Shown here one piece after another: positions 8,513 through 17,940 of a stretch of 64,000 bases of DNA; position 1 is the first letter of the stretch; the number at the start of each line of letters is the position of its first letter. This stretch comes from PALSA-278 sp963760285 (lineage in GTDB: Bacteria; Acidobacteriota; Terriglobia; Acidiferrales; UBA7541): assembly GCA_963760285.1 (NCBI GenBank), contig CAVXCI010000001.1, positions 1,612,001 to 1,676,000 on the forward strand. Direction: 5' to 3'. A program made the translations under genes and the position numbers. The notes beneath the pieces were generated by a model. That model had not been told where the DNA came from. It did not search any database and was given only the letters and a program-made list of their open reading frames with translations.

Positions 8513-11500
8513 ATGCGGCAAGCCCAAATCAACCGGGGAGGCATACTCCTCCTGGCCCTGTTCTGCGCCGCGGCGCTTTTGATTCCGCCGCAGATCCTGC
8601 GTGGAGCTTCGCCGCAGGAGAAGCCCCAGACCATCAGCGCCAACGACCTCAAAATGGCGGAAAAGGCCTTCCAGACTGGCCACGCGGCCGAGAAAGACCA
8701 GGATTGGCAAACTGCATTCGATTCTTACAGCGAAGCGGCGCGCCTCTATCCCGGCCATTTGCCCTATCTCCAGGCGCGCGAATTTGCCCGCAGCCGCCTG
8801 GTCCAGAACCATATAGACATTGCCGAGCGCCAAGCTGCCGTCGGCAGCCTTTCCGAAGCGCGCCAGGAAATGCGCCTGGCTGCCCAACTGGACCCCAGCG
8901 ACACCATCATTAAGGAGCGGTTGAACGAGCTGCACCGCATGGCGCCAGACATCCCGCTGGAAGAGCCAGTGGATCTTTCCAAGGAAGTTCATCTCGACCC
9001 CACACCCGGAATCTTCTCTTATCACCTCCGCGGAGATACCAAGAGCGCCTACGAGGAAGTGGCCCGCCAGTTTGGTTTGCATGTTTACTTCGATCCCGAT
9101 TTGCGCGCTCGTCCTGTGCGGCTTGATGCAAGTGATTTGAGTTTCAAGGACATCATGGGCGTCCTGGGTTTGCAGACGGGGACGTTTTACAGCGCAACGA
9201 CTCCGAAGCTTTTCGTGGTGGCGGAGGATAACATCCAGAAGCGCCGGGCCTTTGACCAGAGCGTGGTGCGCACCATCCCCTTGGGCGGCTCTTCCACCAC
9301 GGAGCAAATGGTGGAAACCTACCGCGTAGCCCGGGAAATCACCAATGTTCCGCGCATGGAGTTGAATACCGCCGGCCGCGAAATCACCGTTCGCGCGTCG
9401 CCCCGGGATGCTGAGCTGGTATCCGAACTGGTCCAGTCGCTGCAGCAGCCGCGCGGGCAATTGGTTTTGGAAATCGAAATTTTGGAGGTGGACCGCGACT
9501 CCGCCAGCAATATCGGCGTGATACCGCCGCAATCCGGCACCATCTACTCAATCAGCAAGGCGCAGATTGAACTGGCGGAGCAATCCTCCACCGGGTTGGT
9601 CACCGTCCTTCAGGAAATATTTGGCACGCCTTCCTCACTTTCTGGCTACAGCTCCACGCAGCTGGGCCAGCTCGTCAGCGGAGGCCAGATAAGCGGTTCC
9701 AGCTTGATTCCCCCGGTGCTGGCCTTCGGCGGCGGCGGCTCAACTTTTCTGTACACCTTGCCCGGCGCCGCAGTGAACTTTTCCGACATGCTGACCACGG
9801 TCAAGAGCGGCCAGCGCGTTCTTCTCCGGGCGCAGGATGGCGAGCCGGCCACCTTTTTTGTGGGTGACCGCGTTCCCATTTCGTTGGCCAGCTATTCGGC
9901 CAGTCTCGGCAGTTCTACGTTCACTCCCTCGGTGAGCGGTGAAACGTTTCCCACCGTAAACTATGCCACCGGCGTTGGTCCGGCGGGAATCGCTTCCGCC
10001 GATTTCAACAACGATGGCTTTCAAGACCTGGTCACCGCAAACCAGACGCCCAACACCGCTTCCATCCTCCTCGGCAATGGAGACGGCACCTTCCAGACCA
10101 ACGTGGATTACCCCACGGGCATGGCGCCCGATGCTGTGGCCGTGGGCGATTTCAACGGCGATGGGAATATGGACATCGCCGTCGCCAATTCCTGCGGGAA
10201 CGACGCCACCTGCAAAAGCCCGGGAACCGTTTCCATTCTGCTGGGGAACGGTGACGGGACGTTCGGCGCCAAGACCGACTACCCCGCGGGGAATTTCCCC
10301 ACCTCCATCGCCGTCGACGATTTCAATGGCGATGGAAATCTGGATCTGGCCGTCACCAACAACAGGTCCAATACCGTTTCGATTTTCCTCGGGAAAGGCG
10401 ACGGCACATTCGCCGCCAAGGTGGACTACATTACGGGCACCGGGCCCATCTCCGTCGCCACCGCGGATTTCAATAGCGATGGGTTCGAGGACATGGCGGT
10501 TGCGCAAAACACAGCCAATACTGTTTCAATTTTCCTGGGCAACGGTGATGGCACATTCAAGGCCCGCGTGGACTACGCCACGGGCAACGGCCCCACCGCC
10601 GTCGCCGTTGCGGATTTCAATCTGGACAGTATTCCGGACGTTGCCGTCACCAACGGAACGGATGACACCGTTTCCGTCCTCCTCGGCAATGGCGACGGTA
10701 CCCTCGGACCGGAGTCTCCTTATATTACCGACGGAGACCCCGTGGCTCTGGCCATTGGCGATGTCAACGTGGATGGCTTCCCGGATATCGTCACCGTTGA
10801 CAAGTCCTCCAACGACGTATCCATTCTGCTTAACGTCGGCGACGGAACATTTGCTGTTCCTCTCTTCGTCCCCGTCGGCACCACGCCCGAAGCCATAACC
10901 TCCGCCGACTTCAACGGTGACTCTCTGCCGGATGCGGCCATAGCCAACTTCGGATCCAACAATGCCACCGTTCTCCTGGACACGGCCACCTTTTCTCCTT
11001 CGGGTGGTTCCGGCCTGTCACAGACGCCGTTTCCCGGCGCACAATATGAGGACATCGGCCTGAAGGTTAAGGCCACTCCGCGCTTGCATGATGGAGGAGA
11101 TGTTACGCTACAGCTGAGCATCGAATTGAAGAGCCTCTCGCCGGCGTCCTTCAACGGCATTCCGGTGATTTCCAACCGCACCGTCGAGCAGACCGTCCGT
11201 GTAAAAGAAAATGAAACCAGCATCCTGGCGGGGATCCTGGATGACGAGGAGATGAAGACCCTGGACGGCCTGCCATACGTGTACAAAGTCCCGGTGTTGG
11301 GACAGCTGCTTACCAACAATGCCGTCTCGGATCAGAGAACGGAGTTATTGATCCTTATTACTCCCAGGCTGGTGGAAATTCCGACGCACAACAGCCGCCA
11401 ATTTTATGCCGGCCGTGGTGAAGGGATGGTGGGCCCTCGCATGTTTGCCCCCCCGGGTGTTTTTCCCCGCTTTCCTCCGGGGGAGGAAGGGCGCACACCC

Positions 11501-11644
11501 CCATCTCCGCCGGATAACGGGAACGGAGCGCCCTTCAACCCGCAGCCTCAACAGGAAAATGGGCTTCCGGGGCAGCAACCCGGAATTCCGCCCACCACCG
11601 CCGCGCCACCAGCCGGGCGACCAAACGTCCCGGCGCCACCGTAG
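8513..11644 (+). CDS. Secretin (GspD/PilQ type) with an inserted seven-repeat FG-GAP propeller
   Basis: This is an outer-membrane secretin of the type II secretion/type IV pilus superfamily with an unusual insertion. Starting at the ATG at 8513 gives 1043 residues with a signal peptide (GGILLLALFCAAALLIPP). Then come TPR-like helices (about 30-130), an STN-type N-domain (about 155-245, YEEVARQFGLHVYFDPDL), N1-like ring domains (about 270-325), and the first half of the secretin barrel, ending at ATFFVGDRVPISLASY. Residues about 478-830 are seven repeats of 45-57 residues with calcium-loop motifs such as DFNGDGNMDIAV and LLGNGDGTF. The barrel then resumes with YEDIGLKVKATPRLHDGGDV, NRTVEQTVRVKENE and VPVLGQLL through RTELLILITPRLV. 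A Pro-rich tail of about 85 residues ends the protein. An in-frame ATG at 8468 would add 15 residues before the signal peptide. No other secretion genes are adjacent. Confidence 0.88.
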   Translation: MRQAQINRGGILLLALFCAAALLIPPQILRGASPQEKPQTISANDLKMAEKAFQTGHAAEKDQDWQTAFDSYSEAARLYPGHLPYLQAREFARSRLVQNHIDIAERQAAVGSLSEARQEMRLAAQLDPSDTIIKERLNELHRMAPDIPLEEPVDLSKEVHLDPTPGIFSYHLRGDTKSAYEEVARQFGLHVYFDPDLRARPVRLDASDLSFKDIMGVLGLQTGTFYSATTPKLFVVAEDNIQKRRAFDQSVVRTIPLGGSSTTEQMVETYRVAREITNVPRMELNTAGREITVRASPRDAELVSELVQSLQQPRGQLVLEIEILEVDRDSASNIGVIPPQSGTIYSISKAQIELAEQSSTGLVTVLQEIFGTPSSLSGYSSTQLGQLVSGGQISGSSLIPPVLAFGGGGSTFLYTLPGAAVNFSDMLTTVKSGQRVLLRAQDGEPATFFVGDRVPISLASYSASLGSSTFTPSVSGETFPTVNYATGVGPAGIASADFNNDGFQDLVTANQTPNTASILLGNGDGTFQTNVDYPTGMAPDAVAVGDFNGDGNMDIAVANSCGNDATCKSPGTVSILLGNGDGTFGAKTDYPAGNFPTSIAVDDFNGDGNLDLAVTNNRSNTVSIFLGKGDGTFAAKVDYITGTGPISVATADFNSDGFEDMAVAQNTANTVSIFLGNGDGTFKARVDYATGNGPTAVAVADFNLDSIPDVAVTNGTDDTVSVLLGNGDGTLGPESPYITDGDPVALAIGDVNVDGFPDIVTVDKSSNDVSILLNVGDGTFAVPLFVPVGTTPEAITSADFNGDSLPDAAIANFGSNNATVLLDTATFSPSGGSGLSQTPFPGAQYEDIGLKVKATPRLHDGGDVTLQLSIELKSLSPASFNGIPVISNRTVEQTVRVKENETSILAGILDDEEMKTLDGLPYVYKVPVLGQLLTNNAVSDQRTELLILITPRLVEIPTHNSRQFYAGRGEGMVGPRMFAPPGVFPRFPPGEEGRTPPSPPDNGNGAPFNPQPQQENGLPGQQPGIPPTTAAPPAGRPNVPAPP

Positions 11645-11760
11645 AGTTCTCCGTCGCTATTTCCAGGTTTTCGATCGGGAGCCAATCAGTCCGCCCAGAC
11701 ACGCTTTTTGCGTTTACGCGAGAGCGCGCCGGTTCTCAATCATCCACGGAAGGGGATTGC

Positions 11761-12732
11761 TTAGGACGCGGGCTCGAACACCACCACAGGTTGATACACT
11801 CGTGGAACCACTGCCAGCGCGATGGCGATCAGTTGTTCTTCCTGGCTGAAGACACGGAGCCGCGCCGGTTTCCACTCACCGGCGTCGAGTTGCCCTGGAG
11901 CTTCTTGCGCCGCCGCGGACATCCCCGCCATAATCTGGTTGGGCGCCACGTTAAAGCGTGTCCCGTGGAGCACGCGCTTTTCCACCACCCGCAGCACAGT
12001 GGTGCGCGGTATGTCTGGCAGAAGGCTGCCCATGGGAATGGTGCGCTCCGCCAGTTGGCCGCTTCGCGACGCCAGGGCAATTTCGTCAATGGTGAGGGCC
12101 TGACCCAGCGTGAATTCTCCCACCGCCGTGCGCGTGATTTCCGCGAGGTGCGCCCCGGTGCCCAGCATTTGCCCCATTTCGTGCGCCAGCCCGCGAATGT
12201 ACGTTCCCGGGCCACATTCGATGGTGAAACGCGCCACGCTGCGTTCGATTTCCGTCAGGCGCAGTTCGAAGACGTCCACGCCAACAGGGTCCAGCTTCAC
12301 CGGTTTTTTTTTCCGCGCCAGTTCATGCGCCGGGTGTCCGTGGATTTTCTTGGCGGAGAACGCCGGAGGCGTCTGCTGGATTCGCCCGGTCAGCGAAGCA
12401 GCGAATCCTTCCAGCATCTCGCGGTCCAGCGAAGGGTTGGTGTCGGGTCCCAGCGCTTCGCCATCGGCGTCATAACTGTCCGTCGAAAACCCGAACCGCA
12501 CCGCGCAGGTATACCGCTTGCGCCGGTCGCTATAAAACTGCGCCAGCCGCGTGGCCCGTCCCAGCAGCAGCACCAGCACTCCCGTCGCCAGCGGATCCAG
12601 CGTGCCCAAATGCCCGATTTGCCGGAATCCGGCAATTTGCCGCGCCGCCTCCACCACGTCGTGAGACGTCCGTCCCCGCGGTTTGTTGACCACCAGCGCG
12701 CCGTGCAGCGGCGATTGTGGAATAAGTTTCAT
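11761..12732 (-). CDS. truB: tRNA pseudouridine(55) synthase
   Basis: TruB isomerises U55 of tRNA to pseudouridine in the T loop. The 323-residue protein shows GALVVNKPRGRTSHDVV, the catalytic motif GHLGTLDPLATGVL with the nucleophilic aspartate, RKRYTCAVRFGFSTDSYDAD, QTPPAFSAKKIHG, and CGPGTYIRGLAHEMG. A PUA-like C-terminal region follows from about residue 230. It is the last gene of the rimP-nusA-infB-ylxP-rbfA-truB operon, 48 bases after rbfA. It converges with the secretin gene across a 116-base gap (11645-11760) in which I see no clear terminator. Confidence 0.95.
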   Translation of the reverse strand: MKLIPQSPLHGALVVNKPRGRTSHDVVEAARQIAGFRQIGHLGTLDPLATGVLVLLLGRATRLAQFYSDRRKRYTCAVRFGFSTDSYDADGEALGPDTNPSLDREMLEGFAASLTGRIQQTPPAFSAKKIHGHPAHELARKKKPVKLDPVGVDVFELRLTEIERSVARFTIECGPGTYIRGLAHEMGQMLGTGAHLAEITRTAVGEFTLGQALTIDEIALASRSGQLAERTIPMGSLLPDIPRTTVLRVVEKRVLHGTRFNVAPNQIMAGMSAAAQEAPGQLDAGEWKPARLRVFSQEEQLIAIALAVVPRVYQPVVVFEPAS

Positions 12733-12780
12733 TTTTCGGGGCCGTATATTTGTGGGAGCGATGCGCGAATATCGCGGTCT

Positions 12781-13143
12781 TCAGGTTTTCTCTGGAGTGT
12801 TGGCTTCACGCAACAACTCCTCGATTCGGCGCGCATTATCGTCGGTTTCATCCAGCACGAAGAAAACTTCCGGCGCGCGCCGCAGGTGCAGCCGTTCAAT
12901 GAGTTCGTGGCGGATGAATCCCCGCGCCGCGCCCAGCCCTTCCAGCGTAGCCGCGCGTTCCGCCGGAGCGCCGGAAATTTGAACGAAGATGCGCGCCTGC
13001 CGCATATCCGGTGAAACGCGTACTTCCGTCACGTTGATGGCCACCGCCAGGCGCGGGTCCTTTAATTCTCCCGCCAGCATCAGGCTCACTTCATTTCGAA
13101 TTTCTTCCGCAATCCGTTCGATGCGGTGACCCGTGGGGCTCAT
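12781..13143 (-). CDS. rbfA: 30S ribosome-binding factor A
   Basis: RbfA is a KH-fold factor that binds the 30S subunit and helps mature the 5' end of 16S rRNA. From the ATG at 13143 the protein reads MSPTGHRIERIAEEIRNEVS, with LKDPRLAVAINVTEVRVSPD and ARIFVQISG in the middle and LHLRRAPEVFFVLDETDD near the end. This matches the family throughout. The 120-residue length is usual. An upstream in-frame ATG at 13164 would overlap ylxP and is less likely. It is 7 bases after ylxP, within the nusA operon. Confidence 0.94.
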   Translation of the reverse strand: MSPTGHRIERIAEEIRNEVSLMLAGELKDPRLAVAINVTEVRVSPDMRQARIFVQISGAPAERAATLEGLGAARGFIRHELIERLHLRRAPEVFFVLDETDDNARRIEELLREANTPEKT

Positions 13144-13150
13144 CGGCACC

Positions 13151-13432
13151 TCAGTAATATTCAATGCTGTGGGAAATCAGGTCTCGCCCCAGCATCTTCT
13201 CCGATTCCTCGAACACCGCCTGCAGCGACTCCTGCAGGTGTCGCTCATCCCCGGATATGCCCACCACGCCCACCACGGAGCGCTGCCACAAATCCTGGTG
13301 GTCCATCTCCGCCACGGCCACGTTGAATTTTCCGCGCAGACGGTCCTTCAGGCTGCGCAGAATCTGCCGTTTATCCTTCAGGGATTGTGCGTCAGGAATG
13401 AAAATTTCCAGCGTCAGCAGGCCAATCGGCAT
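13151..13432 (-). CDS. ylxP: YlxP / DUF503 family protein
   Basis: This small 93-residue protein belongs to the DUF503 (YlxP) family, which is regularly found between infB and rbfA and is presumed to act in ribosome or RNA metabolism. It shows IGLLTLEIFIPDAQSLKDKR, then LKDRLRGKFNVAVAE and the SVVGVVGISGD strand, all typical of the family. The gene is intact and lies 33 bases after infB and 7 bases before rbfA. Its role in ribosome assembly is inferred from this conserved location only. Confidence 0.9.
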   Translation of the reverse strand: MPIGLLTLEIFIPDAQSLKDKRQILRSLKDRLRGKFNVAVAEMDHQDLWQRSVVGVVGISGDERHLQESLQAVFEESEKMLGRDLISHSIEYY

Positions 13433-13465
13433 GGCTCACTCCGCGGACGCACCCGCGCCGTCCGC

Positions 13466-16312
13466 TCAGGCGGAGGCTTCCACGGGCGCGAGTTTTTCCA
13501 CCTTGAAGCATTCCAGCACGTCGCCAACTTTTACATCGCTGAAATTGGATACGGTCATCCCACATTCGAATCCCGCGCGCACTTCGTTCACGTCTTCCTT
13601 GAACCGCCGCAGTGAACTCACCCGCCCGGTATAAATCACCTTGTTATCGCGCAGCACGCGCACGTCGGCGTCGCGCTTCACGATGCCGTCCTGCACGGAA
13701 CAGCCCGCGATCATGCCCACGCCCTTCACGCGGAAGGTATCGCGCACTTCCGCCCGGCCCATGAACACTTCCTTCTCTTCCGGCGTCAGCAGGCCCGCCA
13801 GCGCCTTCTTCAATTCGTCAATCAACTCGTAGATGATCGTGTGCGTGCGGATATCCACGCCTTCCTGCCGCGCAAGATCTGCCGCTTTGCGCTCCGGCCT
13901 CACGTTAAACGAAACCACGATGGCTTTCGACGCCGAAGCCAGCAGCACGTCCGTTTCCGTCACCGCGCCCACGCTGGCGTGGATGATTTTCAGTTTCACG
14001 TCTTCCGTGGATAGTTTTGGCAGCACTTCGTTGAGCACTTCCACGGAGCCCTGCACGTCCGCCTTCACCACGATCAGCAGTTCCTTCATTTCCCCGGCGC
14101 GCAGATGCTCATGCAACGAATCCAGCGTAATGCGCGGCGCTCCCGTGGTGGCCAGTGTCGCTTCCCGCTGTTTGGCCTGGCGGTATTCCACGATGTGCCG
14201 CGCTTCCGATTCTTCGGCCACCAGCAACTGGTCGCCCGCATCGGGCAGCCCCTGCAGGCCGAGCACTTCCACTGGCGTGGACGGCCCCGCCTCACGGACA
14301 GAATTTCCCCGGTCGTCAAAGAGTGCGCGGACCTTTCCGTACACCGCGCCGCAGATGAACGAATCGCCCACCTTCAGCGTTCCGTTCTGCACCAGCACCG
14401 TCGCCACCGGCCCGCGTCCGCGGTCCACGCGCGATTCCAGGACAGTTCCGCTGGCCGTGGTTTCCATATTGGCCTTCAGCTCGCGAAGGTCGGCCACCAG
14501 CAGGATCATTTCCAGCAGATGATCCAGATTCTTTTTCGTGCGCGCCGAAACTTCCACGGTTACCGTGTCGCCGCCCCAATCTTCCGGAACCAGCCCGCGG
14601 TCAGCCAGCTGCCGCTTCACGCGCTCGGGTTGCGCGTCCGGCTTATCGACTTTGTTCACCGCAACGATGATAGGCACCTTCGCCGCGCGCGCATGGTCAA
14701 TGGCTTCGTCCGTCTGTGGCATGATGCCGTCGTCCGCTGCCACCACCAGCACCACGATATCCGTCACCTTCGCGCCTCGCGCCCGCATGCGCGTGAATGC
14801 CTCGTGGCCCGGCGTGTCAATAAACACAATCCGCTTGCCCTTGATCTCCACCTGATATGCGCCGATATGCTGCGTAATCCCGCCGGATTCGCCCTCAGCT
14901 ACATTCGTTTCCCGGATGGCATCCAGCAAGCTGGTCTTACCATGATCCACGTGGCCCATCACGGTCACCACCGGCGGCCGCGGCTCCAGCTTCCCGACTT
15001 GCTCTTCCTTTGAGGCCTCTTCCAGGATCAAATTTTCTTCGTAGGTAATCACTTCCACGACTCCGTTGAACTCCTCGGCCAGGCTCTTGGCCGTGTTGGT
15101 GTCCAGCGCCTGGTTGATGCTGGCGAAAATGCCCCTGTCCAGAAGCTTCTTAAGCAATTCCTTGGCGCGCAAATCCATTTTTTCCGCCAGTTCGCGGATG
15201 GTAATTCCTTCGGTGATGGTGATTTGCCGTGGTTCGCGCACCACCACCGCGGGCGCCGCTTTCACGCGCGCCGCGCCGCGCTTGTCGCCCGCCACGGCGG
15301 TTCGCACCGGATGCAGCCGGCGTTCGCCTTCTTCGAATCGCTTATCCAGGCTGGGGCGTTGCCGCGCGGGCGCGGGCCGCCGGTAGAGCGGCTCCTTCTT
15401 GCCCGGTGTGGTAGTTGACGCAGCCGCCGTGGCTCCTGCGGGCGCTCCCGCCGGCATCCCGCCGCGACGACCTGCTGGCGGAGCGCCGGGACGAGACGCT
15501 CCCGGACGCTGCGCCGGACGGCGTTCATCCAACTTTGGCGGCGGGCCCACGCGCGCCGTATCAACGGGCCGCGAAGGCAATCGCGGTTGCGGTCCACTCA
15601 CGCGTACAGGAGCGGAGCCTCCGCCAACGGGACGATTCCCCGGGCGGGGCACGACCGGCGCAGGTCTGCGTACCGGAATACCTGCGGGTGCGTGCGCTGG
15701 CTTTAGCGACGTGGCAACAGGCGCGCTAGTGGCTGGCGCTGTCGTCTCGGGATTCGGAGGCGCAGCTGGAGCAGTCGGTGGCCTTAGGGTAGGGGCGGGC
15801 ACAGGTCGCGGATGGAGCGGCGCTGCCGGTGCAATCGGATGTGCTGTGACCGGCTTGGGTGGGGTTGGCGAAATTGGTGGCCGCGTTGGGATCGTTGCCG
15901 CAACGTTGGACGGCTGAGGCGCTTTCGGCCTCACAAAAATGGGCTCACTGACCGTCGGCGCGGCCGGCGACGCTTGCGCCGCCGGGGACGCCGGCGCCGT
16001 TGGCGCCGCTGATGTTGCCGGCGCGGTTGGAGACTTGGGGCGAACGGTTACCGTGGTGGCTGCTGGAGCAGCAGGCGCCACTATGTGCGCGGCTGCTCTT
16101 GGCGCGGCCTTGGCCTCTTCCGCGGCGCCTTCGGCGGACGCCAGTTCCTGGAAATGCTTGCGCACCAGTTCCGCATGCCCCACGTCAATGGAGCTGGAAT
16201 GCGTTTTCTTTTCGGTAACGCCAACTTCCGGGAGATAGTCCAGCACCGCCTTGGCTTTTACTTCCAGTTCGCGCGCCAATTCATTGATGCGGACTTGATT
16301 TGCGTCAGCCAT
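13466..16312 (-). CDS. infB: Translation initiation factor IF-2
   Basis: IF-2 is the GTPase that delivers initiator fMet-tRNA to the 30S subunit and promotes subunit joining. The 948-residue protein begins with an IF2_N helical domain (VRINELARELEVKAKAVLDY). A long Ala/Pro-rich linker follows to about residue 360, where a second IF2_N domain starts (ITIRELAEKMDLRAKELLKK). The G domain starts near residue 450 with VVTVMGHVDHGKTSLLDAI, and has IVFIDTPGHEAFTRMRARG and AVNKVDKPDA. The C-terminal domains end with GRVSSLRRFKEDVNEVRAGF and ECGMTVSNFSDVKVGD. The frame is intact throughout. The start codon shares one base with the nusA stop (TGATG), so translation is probably coupled. Confidence 0.97.
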   Translation of the reverse strand: MADANQVRINELARELEVKAKAVLDYLPEVGVTEKKTHSSSIDVGHAELVRKHFQELASAEGAAEEAKAAPRAAAHIVAPAAPAATTVTVRPKSPTAPATSAAPTAPASPAAQASPAAPTVSEPIFVRPKAPQPSNVAATIPTRPPISPTPPKPVTAHPIAPAAPLHPRPVPAPTLRPPTAPAAPPNPETTAPATSAPVATSLKPAHAPAGIPVRRPAPVVPRPGNRPVGGGSAPVRVSGPQPRLPSRPVDTARVGPPPKLDERRPAQRPGASRPGAPPAGRRGGMPAGAPAGATAAASTTTPGKKEPLYRRPAPARQRPSLDKRFEEGERRLHPVRTAVAGDKRGAARVKAAPAVVVREPRQITITEGITIRELAEKMDLRAKELLKKLLDRGIFASINQALDTNTAKSLAEEFNGVVEVITYEENLILEEASKEEQVGKLEPRPPVVTVMGHVDHGKTSLLDAIRETNVAEGESGGITQHIGAYQVEIKGKRIVFIDTPGHEAFTRMRARGAKVTDIVVLVVAADDGIMPQTDEAIDHARAAKVPIIVAVNKVDKPDAQPERVKRQLADRGLVPEDWGGDTVTVEVSARTKKNLDHLLEMILLVADLRELKANMETTASGTVLESRVDRGRGPVATVLVQNGTLKVGDSFICGAVYGKVRALFDDRGNSVREAGPSTPVEVLGLQGLPDAGDQLLVAEESEARHIVEYRQAKQREATLATTGAPRITLDSLHEHLRAGEMKELLIVVKADVQGSVEVLNEVLPKLSTEDVKLKIIHASVGAVTETDVLLASASKAIVVSFNVRPERKAADLARQEGVDIRTHTIIYELIDELKKALAGLLTPEEKEVFMGRAEVRDTFRVKGVGMIAGCSVQDGIVKRDADVRVLRDNKVIYTGRVSSLRRFKEDVNEVRAGFECGMTVSNFSDVKVGDVLECFKVEKLAPVEASA

Positions 16313-17931
16313 CAGTTCTGTTTTTCTTCTCCTTGATTCTGTTCGCCGTTGCCCGATTCGCCTGTCTCTTTAACACCCTCGTCCGCGCTGTTTCCGTTGG
16401 CGGCATCATCCGCCCCGGGTTCATCCGCGCCGCTGGCCTGCTCCGCACCGGCCTGGTGGGCGGCATCATCCGTGCCGACGGAATTCTCCGCATCGGCCTC
16501 TTCAGAAACTTCCGCAGTCGCCGATTCTGTTTCCTCCGCGGGAGCCTCTCCCGCGACGGTGGCTTCGTCCCCGGCGGATTCCGCCTGCCCAGCTTCTGTC
16601 CGTCCTGCCTCAGCGGCTTTCCTCTGTGCGGCTTCCGCCTGTTCCGCGGCAGCGGCGGCCTGCAGGGCTTCCTGATTCTCGAAATAAGCAGCCACGGCAA
16701 TGCGGATCTTCTCCACCATTTTATCGCCGATGCCGGGGATTTCCAGCAGTTGTTCCGGCGTCATGTCCGCCAGCCGCTCGACGTTGGTGATGTTGTGTTC
16801 TTCCAGCTTTTCCAGCGTCTTGGGTCCTACGCCGGCCAGTTCCGAAAGCGGCGTGGTGGGCGCGCTCAACGCCGCCATCTGCGCCTCGATTTCCTGGCGC
16901 TTTTCTTCTTCGCTCTTGATGTCAATGTTCCAGCCCACCAGCTTGCTGGCCAGCCGCACGTTCTGGCCCTTTTTGCCGATGGCCAGTGAAAGCTGCATGT
17001 CGTCCACAATTACTTCCAGCCGCTTTTCTTCCGGATCCACTATTTGCACACGCGTGACCTTGGCCGGGCTCAGCGCCTTCTGTGCGAACGCGACGGTATC
17101 TTCGTTGAACGGAATAATGTCGATTTTTTCGCCGCGCAATTCCCGGATGATGGACTGCACGCGCATACCCTTCATCCCCACGCACGCGCCCACCGGGTCC
17201 ACGTCCTTGTCGCGGCTTTCCACCGCGATCTTCGTCCGCTCGCCCGCTTCGCGCGCCACCGCGCGGATTTGCACGGTGCCGTCGTAAATTTCCGGCACTT
17301 CCATTTCAAACAGTTTCTGCACCAGGATGGGATCGGCCCGCGAAACGATTACCTGCGGCCCCTTGGCCGCGCGATCCACCATCTTGATCACCACGCGCAG
17401 CCGGTCGCCCACGTTGTAATTCTCCAGCCGCGATTGCTCGCGCTTGGGCAGCCGCGCTTCCGTGCGCCCCAGATCCACGATGATGTCCGGACCTTCCGTG
17501 CGCTTCACGATCCCGTTCAGCATCTCACCCACGCGGGTGTGATACTCGTTAAAGACCGTCTCGCGCTCCGCCTCGCGCACCTTCTGCAGGATCACCTGCT
17601 TGGCGGTCTGCGCCGCGATCCGTCCCAGAACGTCCGTGGCTTTCGTTTGCAGCACCTCTCCGCCGATTTCCGCGCTGGCATCGCCTCTCCGCGCGTCCAT
17701 CAGCGAAATCTCGCGGTTGGGATCGGCCACATCCTCCACAATGGCGCGCACTGAAAACACGTCCACCTGGCCTGTGTCCGGATTGAATTTGGAGCGCAGA
17801 TCCTCTTCCGACTTGTAAAACTTCCGGGCCGCCACCACCATGGCGTCTTCAATCGCCGCCACGATCACTTCGGGCTCGATGTGCTTCTCCCGGCTGATCT
17901 GCTCAATGGTCTGGAACAACAAACTGGCCAT
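16312..17931 (-). CDS. nusA: Transcription termination/antitermination factor NusA
   Basis: NusA binds RNA polymerase and nascent RNA and modulates pausing, intrinsic termination and antitermination. The 539-residue protein has the N-terminal polymerase-binding domain (KHIEPEVIVAAIEDAMVVAA), an S1 domain (NGIVKRTEGPDIIVDLGRTE), and KH1/KH2 (RTKIAVESRDKDVDPVGACV through NVRLASKLVGWNIDI). A helix-hairpin-helix region follows (about 370-435, LAGVGPKTLEKLEEHNI and LLEIPGIGDKMVEKI). It ends in a roughly 100-residue acidic Ala/Glu-rich tail of low complexity, which is longer than in most homologues. It lies 9 bases after rimP and overlaps infB by one base. Its product could act on the hairpin in the leader of its own operon. 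Confidence 0.96.
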   Translation of the reverse strand: MASLLFQTIEQISREKHIEPEVIVAAIEDAMVVAARKFYKSEEDLRSKFNPDTGQVDVFSVRAIVEDVADPNREISLMDARRGDASAEIGGEVLQTKATDVLGRIAAQTAKQVILQKVREAERETVFNEYHTRVGEMLNGIVKRTEGPDIIVDLGRTEARLPKREQSRLENYNVGDRLRVVIKMVDRAAKGPQVIVSRADPILVQKLFEMEVPEIYDGTVQIRAVAREAGERTKIAVESRDKDVDPVGACVGMKGMRVQSIIRELRGEKIDIIPFNEDTVAFAQKALSPAKVTRVQIVDPEEKRLEVIVDDMQLSLAIGKKGQNVRLASKLVGWNIDIKSEEEKRQEIEAQMAALSAPTTPLSELAGVGPKTLEKLEEHNITNVERLADMTPEQLLEIPGIGDKMVEKIRIAVAAYFENQEALQAAAAAEQAEAAQRKAAEAGRTEAGQAESAGDEATVAGEAPAEETESATAEVSEEADAENSVGTDDAAHQAGAEQASGADEPGADDAANGNSADEGVKETGESGNGEQNQGEEKQN

Positions 17932-17940
17932 TCCCGCCCC

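Noticed and set aside
8330..9532. A 400-codon minus-strand open frame opposite the secretin
   Set aside because: The plus strand encodes well-conserved TPR, STN and secretin segments across the same bases; the antisense text has no family features.
11791..13014. A 407-codon plus-strand open frame opposite truB and rbfA
   Set aside because: It spans two real, well-conserved genes and an intergenic gap and has low-complexity composition.
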